Source: Dehalococcoidia bacterium UBA3254 (GTDB lineage: Bacteria > Chloroflexota > Dehalococcoidia > Dehalococcoidales > UBA3254). Taken from it: a DNA stretch of 5,743 nt. The notes beneath the pieces are model-generated. The model was not told the origin of the DNA. It searched no databases and worked only from the letters and a program-made list of their open reading frames with translations. Location of the stretch: positions 12,306 through 18,048 of the forward strand of contig DEUU01000196.1 in NCBI GenBank assembly GCA_002362735.1. The letters run 5' to 3'. Positions 1 through 5,522 of this stretch are shown here, in pieces (position 1 is the stretch's first letter; each line of letters begins with the position of its first letter). A program made the position numbers and the translations under genes.

Positions 1-1461
1 CTTGAAGCGGATGATCTCCTCAAAATAAATCGAGACAGCTCGATCGCACTCTGGCTGGCAAAAGAAGATAAACCACTCAATGTGGCAGAGATGTCAAGCA
101 TTACCGGACTGAAACAGATCTTGTCAGAAGAATATAATGAATTATCCGATCCCCGGTTAGCCTTACTGCTTCCTATTAAATCACAGGAAAGAATGATCGG
201 CGTTCTCGCTCTCGGTAACCGGCAAAGCGGAGATGTTTTCCGACCTGAAGATATTGAGCTGGCAACATCTATTTCCAAGCAAGCAAGCATTGTTATTGAA
301 AATGCCCAACTTTATGCTCAGGCGAAGCAGAGGGCAAATATCGACGAATTAACCGGGTTATACAATCACCGCCATTTCCATCAGAGATTAGATGAAGAGA
401 TCGCCCGCTCCTCTCGATTCGGCGATGTGTTTTCCATGCTTATCATCGACCTGGATTTTTTCAAAACTTACAACGATATCCATGGCCACCTGTACGGCGA
501 CAACATCTTAAAAAAGGTGGGAGAAGTAATTAAAAGCAGTTGCAGAACCATCGATATGGCCGCCCGGTACGGAGGCGATGAATTCGCAGTCATACTACCT
601 CAAACTTCAATTGATGCAGCCGTGAAAGTGGCGGACCGCATTCGGAGCGCTATGGAATCCGAGGTCAACAACAAAGGCATGACCATCACCAGCAGCATCG
701 GAGTAGCTTTATGGCCTACCGATGGAGTGATGAAGGAAGATTTTTTGAACGCCGCAGACGCTGCGCTGTATCATGCGAAGAAAACCGGACGGAACCGCTC
801 ATACGTAGCTTCCAGACTGGCCACGGTGAAGACAATTGATGCAAACCCGTCTCAGGACAATAACAGTATGGTACTGAATACGATTTACGCTCTGGCAGCG
901 ACAGTTGACGCTAAAGACCATTATACCTATGGACATTCGAAGAAAGTTAGCAAATATGCATGCGATATTGCTTATGCGATGGGTTATTCAGAAGAAAAAG
1001 TCAATATCATCCGCATCGCCGGACTGCTTCATGACATTGGAAAAATCGGCGTTTCAGATAAGATTCTGGGTAAAAATACCGCCTTGAATGAGGAGGAATG
1101 GGAACCGATCCATGCCCATCCCACGATGGGGGTATCGATCCTCATGCATGTTGATAGCATCAAAGAGTGTTTGCCAGGCGTACAATACCACCATGAGCGA
1201 TATGACGGGCACGGGTATCCACAGGGACTGAAAGGGGAAAACATACCTCTTGATGCCAGAATACTATCCGTGGCGGATACGTTTGACGCCATGACTTCTT
1301 CTCGACCTTACAGAAATGATCCTCTAAGTACCAAACAGGCAATAGAGGAACTCCTGCGCTGCTCCGGTACTCAATTTGACTCCAAAGTAGTCGAAGCATT
1401 TATCAAAACGCTTGTTAACACCCACTCTAAGAACGGACCAGACCTGGTCCAATCTCATTAA
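1..1461 (+). CDS. GAF-GGDEF-HD-GYP cyclic-di-GMP turnover protein (5' partial)
   Basis: The reading frame is open from the first base, so the N-terminus lies outside; 486 residues are visible (numbered from base 1). Residues 1-105 look like the end of a GAF sensor domain (MIGVLALGNRQSG), followed by a helical linker. The GGDEF diguanylate cyclase domain spans about 113-265: DELTGLYNHRHF, DLDFFKTYND (150-159), GHLYGD, and an intact GGDEF active site at 191-195 (bases 571-585). An RTID inhibitory I-site lies at 182-185, at the usual distance upstream. The HD-GYP phosphodiesterase domain spans about 285-470: H312, HD 344-345 (LLHDIGKIG), H373, HH 397-398, HGYP 404-407 and D426 (SVADTFDAM). All expected metal ligands and both catalytic signatures are present, so synthesis and hydrolysis of c-di-GMP are both plausible, with the GAF domain tuning the balance. 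It is probably cytosolic, but a membrane or receiver region could lie upstream. A GTG at 82 is internal to the GAF domain and is not the true start. Confidence 0.93.
   Translation, partial: LEADDLLKINRDSSIALWLAKEDKPLNVAEMSSITGLKQILSEEYNELSDPRLALLLPIKSQERMIGVLALGNRQSGDVFRPEDIELATSISKQASIVIENAQLYAQAKQRANIDELTGLYNHRHFHQRLDEEIARSSRFGDVFSMLIIDLDFFKTYNDIHGHLYGDNILKKVGEVIKSSCRTIDMAARYGGDEFAVILPQTSIDAAVKVADRIRSAMESEVNNKGMTITSSIGVALWPTDGVMKEDFLNAADAALYHAKKTGRNRSYVASRLATVKTIDANPSQDNNSMVLNTIYALAATVDAKDHYTYGHSKKVSKYACDIAYAMGYSEEKVNIIRIAGLLHDIGKIGVSDKILGKNTALNEEEWEPIHAHPTMGVSILMHVDSIKECLPGVQYHHERYDGHGYPQGLKGENIPLDARILSVADTFDAMTSSRPYRNDPLSTKQAIEELLRCSGTQFDSKVVEAFIKTLVNTHSKNGPDLVQSH
1435..1450 (+). repeat. 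GC-rich hairpin at the 3' end of the GGDEF/HD-GYP gene
   Basis: GGACCA, loop GACC, TGGTCC: a perfect 6-bp inverted repeat over the last codons, ending 8 bases before the stop codon. No T-run follows, so it is not a classical intrinsic terminator. It may protect the mRNA 3' end or be coincidental. Confidence 0.35.
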
Positions 1462-1462
1462 A

Positions 1463-1474
1463 GCTTTCGAAAGC
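1463..1474. repeat. 12-bp perfect palindrome after the stop codon
   Basis: GCTTTCGAAAGC is fully self-complementary and starts 2 bases after the TAA. It overlaps a second palindrome, AAGCGCTT (1471-1478). It could be a protein-binding dyad in the gap ahead of the acyltransferase unit, but it lies about 35-70 bp upstream of the predicted promoter and has no recognised owner. Confidence 0.35.
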
Positions 1475-1509
1475 GCTTCAAACTGAAGACCAGAAGGACA
1501 GCGGCCTTT

Positions 1510-1537
1510 TTGCCTTTACCAAGGCACGTGATGTAAT
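1510..1537 (+). promoter_or_regulatory. Putative sigma-70 promoter of the GNAT-GT4-PIG-L unit
   Basis: TTGCCT (1510-1515, 4 of 6 to the -35 consensus), a 16-bp spacer, and TGTAAT (1532-1537, 5 of 6 to the -10 consensus) preceded by TG at 1529-1530 (extended -10). Predicted transcription start is about 1544, leaving a leader of roughly 50 nt to the TTG start at 1594. It is the best match in the gap between the two genes. It is not proven, and read-through from upstream remains possible. Confidence 0.4.
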
Positions 1538-1580
1538 ATCATGTAGATGGCCTCTCTGTTTTGATGGGCCACGAATTTTC

Positions 1581-1588
1581 AAGAGGAA
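1581..1588 (+). promoter_or_regulatory. Ribosome binding site deciding the TTG start
   Basis: AAGAGGAA lies about 6 nt before TTG 1594 and is the only good Shine-Dalgarno match near the beginning of this reading frame. It favours TTG 1594 over ATG 1564. Confidence 0.55.
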
Positions 1589-1593
1589 ACTTT

Positions 1594-2577
1594 TTGATTA
1601 CCAACCTGAAAATTACCCGGGAAACCTTTGATACACTGGCAACCTATCAATCCTCCTCTGATTCCGGACTTGACTGGAATCTGGTATTCACCTTACCAGT
1701 ATGGTTAAAAGCCTGGTGGCAGAATTTTCACTCCGGAGCGGAGCTATATTTGAAAGCAGTCCGCCAGGAAGGGAAAATCACCGGTATTGCCCCCCTCCAA
1801 ATTAAAAATGGTATCGCGTCAATCATCGGCAGCGTTAACATTTGCGATTATCATGACTTTATCCTGTCGCCCGGGAATGAAAAAAATTTCTTTAATATAT
1901 TGCTCGACGACCTGAACAGACAGGGCATCAGAGGACTTCACCTGGAGACGATACGGCCAGATTCTACCATCATCCGGAGTCTGGTCCCTCTAGCCGAGGA
2001 ACATCAATTAAAAGTTTCTACTCAACAAACGGATGTCTCTTTTGACATCGATTTGCCTTCGACGTGGGAAGAATATCTCAGCTATTTGGAGAGCAAACAA
2101 CGGCACGAGATCAAGCGTAAGATGCGCAATTTACATGAAATTGGAGAAACAAACTACCGGGTTATCGAAGATAAGAACGCTGTTATTGAGGCTATGGACA
2201 ACTTTCTGAAGCTCTTTCCTGAAGCTCGAAAAGATAAAGCCCAATTTATGACCGGGGAAATGGAAGCGTTCTTCCGTATGCTGGCCGCAGCTCTGGCCAA
2301 TATCGGCATTATTAAATTTGGGTTACTGGAGATCGGAGATAAGTCTTTAGCAATGGTGATGTATTTTGATTACAATAATAATGTATATCTCTATAACAGC
2401 GCTTACGACCCTGAGTATAAATCGATGAGTATTGGAATCATTTCCAAAGCCCGGTGTATTCAGGATGCCATTGGAAAGGGAAAACGTAAGTTTGACTTTC
2501 TGAAAGGCGGCGAACCCTACAAATCCTATCTGGGGGGAAAAGAAATACCACTGTATAGTTGCGATATTACTTTTTAA
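1594..2577 (+). CDS. FemAB/BioF2-like GNAT-family acyltransferase
   Basis: This is a 327-aa protein of the GNAT-fold Acetyltransf_6 (BioF2/CelD, FemAB-related) group. These enzymes transfer an acyl or aminoacyl group to an amine, often on cell-envelope or exopolysaccharide precursors. The group's hallmark basic segment KQRHEIKRKMRNL is at 168-180. The C-terminal signature runs from YNSAYDPEYKSMSIG (267-281) to FDFLKGGEPYKSYLGG (300-315). No signal peptide or membrane segment is seen, so it is probably cytosolic. Start choice: TTG at 1594 has AAGAGGAA (1581-1588) about 6 nt upstream. The earlier TTG at 1561 and ATG at 1564 are in frame but have no ribosome site and lie close to the predicted transcription start; using ATG 1564 would add 10 residues. 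The stop is 7 bp before the glycosyltransferase, so the genes are probably co-transcribed. The substrate is unknown. From context, the free amine made by the PIG-L protein is an attractive acceptor (inference). Confidence 0.8.
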   Translation: MITNLKITRETFDTLATYQSSSDSGLDWNLVFTLPVWLKAWWQNFHSGAELYLKAVRQEGKITGIAPLQIKNGIASIIGSVNICDYHDFILSPGNEKNFFNILLDDLNRQGIRGLHLETIRPDSTIIRSLVPLAEEHQLKVSTQQTDVSFDIDLPSTWEEYLSYLESKQRHEIKRKMRNLHEIGETNYRVIEDKNAVIEAMDNFLKLFPEARKDKAQFMTGEMEAFFRMLAAALANIGIIKFGLLEIGDKSLAMVMYFDYNNNVYLYNSAYDPEYKSMSIGIISKARCIQDAIGKGKRKFDFLKGGEPYKSYLGGKEIPLYSCDITF

Positions 2578-2584
2578 GAATTTT

Positions 2585-3811
2585 ATGTCTGAAAGCCAAT
2601 TAAGAATAGCCCTTCTCAGTGTACACAGCTCCCCTCTCGGGCAACCCGGCATTGGAGATACTGGCGGGATGAGTATCTATATCCGGGAATTGACAAGAGA
2701 AATCGTAAAACTAGGATATGTTGTGGATATTTTTACCCGCGTGAAGGACCGGGTTACGCCCGAAATAATTGACTTGTTCCCCGGCGCGCGCCAAATCCAT
2801 ATCCAGGCCGGAGATGAAGCAGATATCGATAAACTATTGATATACTCTCATATCCCGGATTTTGCTTGCCGTACCGCAACTTACTGCAAACAGCACAATC
2901 TGAATTATGATATTGTTTTCAGCCATTACTGGCTTTCCGGAATCGCCGGATATTATTTACAGACCTGGTGGCAGATCCCCCACACTGTCATGTTCCACAC
3001 ACTGGGCGCCGTCAAGAATGCGATCGGTATTGGAGAAGATGAACCCGACCTCCGTTTGGATGAAGAAAGACAGGTTATGCAGCACTGCGATCGCATTATT
3101 GCTTCAACTGAGAGAGAAAGATATGCCCTCAACCGGTACTACGGAGTTTCCCCCGAAAAGGTCAGCGTAATTCCATGCGGGGTTAATTTGGACCTGTTTC
3201 GGCCAACCGGTAAAGCAATGGCGAGACGAAAACTGGGATTAGGAGAGGATAAAATCATGCTCTTCGTCGGCCGGATTGAGCGATTAAAAGGCATCGATAA
3301 AATTATCCGGGCAATGAATTATCTGGCAGATATTCGCCCGAAGTTGATTATTGTGGGTGAGGACGGCAACCGACCTGGAGAAATCAATTATCTAAAAGAG
3401 CTGGCACAGTCTCTTGGTGTATTAAAAGATATCAGTTTCACCGGTCTTATAAACTACGAAAATCTACCGGATTTCTATAGTGCTGCCGATGTTTGCGTTT
3501 TTCCTTCGTACTATGAGAGTTTCGGCCTTGCACCTCTGGAATCGCTGGCTTGCGGGACTCCAGTAGTAGCGACAGATGTGGGTGATCTGAAAAATATTAT
3601 TCTCCAAGGCTCGGGATACGTCCTGAAGGACAACCGCTTTGAAGACCTGGCGGATAAGATCGGACTGATCTTAAGGAATCCGGAACCCGGCCCGAAGGAA
3701 ATTCAGTCTATTCGTTCAACTGTATTACATTTTGGATGGCAGCACATTGCACGTCTAATCAGCATTGAGTTTGGCGGTTTAATCGTAAATAATACAGTCA
3801 TGAGTTGGTGA
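2585..3811 (+). CDS. GT4-family glycosyltransferase, MshA-like
   Basis: A 408-aa GT-B retaining glycosyltransferase of family GT4. N-terminal acceptor domain: SVHSSPLGQPGIGDTGGM (12-29), SHYWLSG (113-119) and HTLGAVKN (138-145), a combination characteristic of MshA (D-inositol-3-phosphate GlcNAc transferase) and close relatives. C-terminal nucleotide-sugar domain: VGRIERLKG with R230 and K235, which in the family contact the donor phosphates, and the E-x7-E motif ESFGLAPLE (E311, E319). Length matches MshA. UDP-GlcNAc as donor is likely by family; the acceptor (inositol phosphate, another polyol acid or a lipid) cannot be read from sequence. The start is ATG 2585, since the next Met (29) lies inside the conserved GGM loop. 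Its ribosome site is weak (AAGAA), so translation may be coupled to the upstream gene, whose stop is 7 bp away. The product is probably handed to the PIG-L deacetylase encoded next. Confidence 0.88.
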   Translation: MSESQLRIALLSVHSSPLGQPGIGDTGGMSIYIRELTREIVKLGYVVDIFTRVKDRVTPEIIDLFPGARQIHIQAGDEADIDKLLIYSHIPDFACRTATYCKQHNLNYDIVFSHYWLSGIAGYYLQTWWQIPHTVMFHTLGAVKNAIGIGEDEPDLRLDEERQVMQHCDRIIASTERERYALNRYYGVSPEKVSVIPCGVNLDLFRPTGKAMARRKLGLGEDKIMLFVGRIERLKGIDKIIRAMNYLADIRPKLIIVGEDGNRPGEINYLKELAQSLGVLKDISFTGLINYENLPDFYSAADVCVFPSYYESFGLAPLESLACGTPVVATDVGDLKNIILQGSGYVLKDNRFEDLADKIGLILRNPEPGPKEIQSIRSTVLHFGWQHIARLISIEFGGLIVNNTVMSW

Positions 3812-3815
3812 GGGT

Positions 3816-3820
3816 GGAGA
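3816..3820 (+). promoter_or_regulatory. Ribosome binding site of the PIG-L deacetylase gene
   Basis: GGAGA (within AGGGTGGAGA) lies 5 nt before ATG 3826, just after the glycosyltransferase stop at 3811. It favours ATG 3826 over the in-frame TTG 3805, GTG 3808 and GTG 3814. Confidence 0.6.
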
Positions 3821-3825
3821 ATTCG

Positions 3826-4521
3826 ATGGCACAAAAAATTGATTTACTGGTAATCGGACCTCATGCCGACGACCCTGAATTCGGGATTGCCGGTACAGTG
3901 GCAAAAATAACCCGCGAGGGTAAAAAGGTGGTCTACGTCATCTGCACGAACGGTGATAAAGGTACCAGTGATTTTAAAGTAGACCCTCGCGAGTTGATAA
4001 TAATCCGAGAACAGGAGCAGAGGGAAGCAGCCAAAGTTCTGGGTGTAACGGAGGTAGTGTTTCTGGGCTATCCCGATCAAGGACTGGAAGATACGAATGA
4101 ATTCAGAAAGGAAATTGTAAAGCAAATTCGGATTTACCAGCCAGACATCGTTGCCACCACCGATCCTTACCGGAAATACCTCTGGCACCGCGACCATCGT
4201 ATCGCCGGAGTGGTAACGCTGGATGCCGTCTATCCTTTCGCCAGGGACCACCTTGCCTATCCAGATTTATTTGCCCAGGGATTTCTTCCCCACAAAGTAA
4301 AGGAAGTCTGGACCTGGGGAACCGACGATCCTAATTACCTGACTGATATTACTGAGACTTTCGAAACGAAAATAAAGGCTTTGCGCTGCCATAAAAGCCA
4401 GGTCGGTGGACGTGATTTTCCTGAGACGTATGATTGGCTCAAGGAAATGGCTATTAACGCCGCGAAAGACCAGAGCTTTAAATTTGCTGAGGAATTTCAC
4501 CGTGCCGAGATCTGGATGTGA
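3826..4521 (+). CDS. PIG-L/LmbE-family zinc-dependent N-deacetylase
   Basis: A 231-aa cytosolic protein of the PIG-L superfamily (MshB, BshB, eukaryotic PIG-L), which removes acetyl from GlcNAc conjugates or related amides. The zinc/catalytic motif is HADD at 13-16: H13 and D16 as ligands and D15 as general base, in the same register as known for MshB. The usual Pro of HPDD is Ala. The second motif is HRDHR (121-125), with H124 the expected third ligand. Other family features are VICTNGDKGTSD (38-49) and REQEQREAAKVLG (61-73). The size is closer to BshB-like enzymes than to the longer MshB (about 300 aa). ATG 3826 is chosen because of its strong ribosome site; an upstream TTG at 3805 would overlap the glycosyltransferase gene. 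It is the third gene of the unit, 14 bp after the GT4 gene. The likely role is N-deacetylation of the GT4 product; the natural substrate is unknown. Confidence 0.9.
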   Translation: MAQKIDLLVIGPHADDPEFGIAGTVAKITREGKKVVYVICTNGDKGTSDFKVDPRELIIIREQEQREAAKVLGVTEVVFLGYPDQGLEDTNEFRKEIVKQIRIYQPDIVATTDPYRKYLWHRDHRIAGVVTLDAVYPFARDHLAYPDLFAQGFLPHKVKEVWTWGTDDPNYLTDITETFETKIKALRCHKSQVGGRDFPETYDWLKEMAINAAKDQSFKFAEEFHRAEIWM

Positions 4522-5028
4522 TTATTTGTTCATCCCGCGCTGCAATCCCCGGATATAAGACATCTCCCCAACATGCTGTGATTGATGACTGATAGCCATA
4601 GAGAACATAGCGCCAACGGAAAATTCACCAAAAGGTAGATGAACTATCCGATCCAGTACTTCCGGAGTAGTGATCTTGACTGCTGCCAGAATTTGAATTC
4701 TCACGGCCTTTAGATAATCCTGCACCACTTTCAAATTGGGCACGCTGAAGGCAGCCACATCTTCGGCAGTCTGAAAAATCCCGATATCATGCGGAGTTAG
4801 CTTTAACTTTTCATACCATTTTTCGGTTCCCCAGATTTCCGGGTTATTGGAGATTTTGGATTGTATCATATCCTCGAACCTGGCCGAATGGTAAAGGATA
4901 ATGGCGATAGAGTTACATCCCGGACCAGGCCGCCACATCGCTTCAGATTCACTGATACCGGTTAATATTCGCTCAGTAGTACGATCCAGATTTTCAAATT
5001 CAGAGCGAAGATAGTCCCTGACTTCCAT
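4522..5028 (-). CDS. DinB-like (YfiT/BstA superfamily) metal-binding protein
   Basis: A 168-aa protein with the four-helix DinB fold pattern and normal family length. The metal-binding His triad is visible: H47 (YHSARFED) on the second helix, and H148 and H152 in HQSQHVGEMSYIRG on the last. The superfamily includes DNA-damage-induced DinB proteins and thiol transferases that use bacillithiol (BstA) or mycothiol (maleylpyruvate isomerase, DUF664), so transfer of a low-molecular-weight thiol to electrophiles is possible; many members are uncharacterised. It has no signal peptide or membrane segment. Start ATG 5026-5028 (minus) has a full AAGGAGG site 6 nt upstream. It lies 38 bp downstream of the small 81-aa gene on the same strand, probably in one transcript. 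Its stop codon directly abuts that of the converging PIG-L gene. Confidence 0.85.
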   Translation of the reverse strand: MEVRDYLRSEFENLDRTTERILTGISESEAMWRPGPGCNSIAIILYHSARFEDMIQSKISNNPEIWGTEKWYEKLKLTPHDIGIFQTAEDVAAFSVPNLKVVQDYLKAVRIQILAAVKITTPEVLDRIVHLPFGEFSVGAMFSMAISHQSQHVGEMSYIRGLQRGMNK

Positions 5029-5034
5029 TTTCGG

Positions 5035-5041
5035 CCTCCTT
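5035..5041 (-). promoter_or_regulatory. Consensus ribosome binding site of the DinB-like gene
   Basis: On the minus strand AAGGAGG lies 6 nt before the ATG at 5028. It is a perfect anti-16S match, suggesting efficient translation and fixing the start. Confidence 0.75.
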
Positions 5042-5066
5042 ATTTTTTTGAAAATTGCGATCTTCT

Positions 5067-5312
5067 TTACTTCGGGAATTTGATAGGTGTAATCAACTCC
5101 AGCCAGGTATATTGTTTAACCTTCTGTGGCGGATAGGCCATTACTTCGCTGATTTCACGCAAAATTCCCTGCATAGATTTTTCATTCCGCGGGCTCACGA
5201 AGTGGTCGCCTACCCAGATATAACCTTTAGCTTGAGCGATCTGGTAAACATTTCTCTCGCCGTTCTCCCAGGTCACTGCCAGAGTACCGACATAACCTTC
5301 AGGTTTACTCAT
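5067..5312 (-). CDS. Small protein of unknown function (81 aa)
   Basis: I do not recognise this protein. It is 81 residues, has no Cys, and is rich in aromatics: WENGERNVYQIAQAKGYIWVG near the middle, YPPQKVKQYTWLEL near the end. The N-terminal half (GTLAVTW, NVYQIA, YIWVGDHFV) alternates like beta strands, followed by a probable helix (SMQGILREISEVM), giving a compact alpha/beta domain. No signal peptide, membrane helix or known catalytic motif is seen. It is judged real because ATG 5310-5312 has an AGGAGG site (5320-5325) 7 nt upstream, a good promoter lies further upstream, and the DinB-like gene follows 38 bp downstream. A 118-codon plus-strand frame covers the same bases but has no ribosome site and reads like antisense. 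A role linked to the DinB-like protein is only inferred from co-transcription. Confidence 0.7.
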   Translation of the reverse strand: MSKPEGYVGTLAVTWENGERNVYQIAQAKGYIWVGDHFVSPRNEKSMQGILREISEVMAYPPQKVKQYTWLELITPIKFPK

Positions 5313-5319
5313 CGGTTTT

Positions 5320-5325
5320 CCTCCT
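5320..5325 (-). promoter_or_regulatory. Ribosome binding site of the 81-aa gene
   Basis: Minus-strand AGGAGG lies 7 nt before the ATG at 5312. It supports the reality and start of the small gene. Confidence 0.7.
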
Positions 5326-5339
5326 CTAACCTTTCCCGA

Positions 5340-5362
5340 AATAACCTTAACGTCAGGTTATT
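5340..5362. repeat. 8-bp perfect dyad at the predicted transcription start
   Basis: AATAACCT, 7-nt centre TAACGTC, AGGTTATT: a perfect 8-bp inverted repeat. It begins 4 bp downstream of the predicted -10 box of the minus-strand promoter, covers the expected start point near 5360 and ends about 14 bp before the ribosome site. It could be a repressor operator or a 5' mRNA stem-loop. There is no T-run, so it is not a terminator. The bound factor is unknown. Confidence 0.5.
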
Positions 5363-5366
5363 AATT

Positions 5367-5395
5367 AAGATACATGAATATGAGGAGAATATCAA
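5367..5395 (-). promoter_or_regulatory. Putative sigma-70 promoter of the 81-aa/DinB-like operon
   Basis: On the minus strand, TTGATA (5390-5395, 5 of 6 to consensus), a spacer of exactly 17 bp, then TATCTT (5367-5372, 4 of 6). Predicted start is near 5360, giving a leader of about 48 nt to the ATG at 5312. The spacer holds part of a short direct repeat (ATATTC, period 11 bp). Confidence 0.5.
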
Positions 5396-5447
5396 TACGC
5401 TTGCTTTTTAACAACATTGTCCAATAAATGTATGAAACAGTGGGTCT

Positions 5448-5483
5448 AAAAAGAAACCAATTTGTTATTGAAATGCAGTTGGT
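5448..5483 (-). terminator. Weak candidate terminator of the acyltransferase gene
   Basis: On the minus strand ACCAA (5479-5483) can pair with TTGGT (5456-5460), followed by the T-rich tail TTCTTTTT (to 5448). The loop is long (18 nt) and can form an inner ATTT/AAAT pairing. It lies 40-75 nt past the acyltransferase stop, the right place for a terminator, but the stem is short and AT-rich. Confidence 0.25.
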
Positions 5484-5522
5484 AGTTTTGAAAAGGGATT
5501 ATGTAAGGATAAGAGAAAACCG

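Noticed and set aside
1494..1511. AAGG/CCTT hairpin followed by five T, as a terminator of the GGDEF/HD-GYP gene
   Set aside because: The stem is only 4 bp, too weak to support a terminator call; the T-run also overlaps the candidate -35 box.
1512..1525. GCCTT-TACC-AAGGC hairpin
   Set aside because: A 5-bp stem without a T-run that falls in the promoter spacer; likely chance.
2347..2652. 101-codon minus-strand frame across the GNAT/GT4 junction
   Set aside because: It overlaps the conserved ends of two clear genes on the other strand and has no recognisable motif.
3844..4251. 135-codon minus-strand frame inside the PIG-L gene
   Set aside because: It is the complement of an unmistakable PIG-L coding region and shows no domain of its own.
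2585..4521. Naming the GT4 and PIG-L genes mshA and mshB or bshA and bshB
   Set aside because: Family motifs fit, but the acceptor cannot be read from sequence and no cysteine ligase is present in the window, so gene symbols would overstate the evidence.
5055..5411. 118-codon plus-strand frame opposite the 81-aa gene
   Set aside because: It starts at a TTG with no ribosome site and runs through the minus-strand promoter, leader and ribosome site. The minus-strand gene has far better start signals.
5374..5412. 12-codon plus-strand ORF (MNMRRISIRLLF) in the leader region
   Set aside because: It has no ribosome site, no downstream gene on that strand, and lies within the minus-strand promoter.
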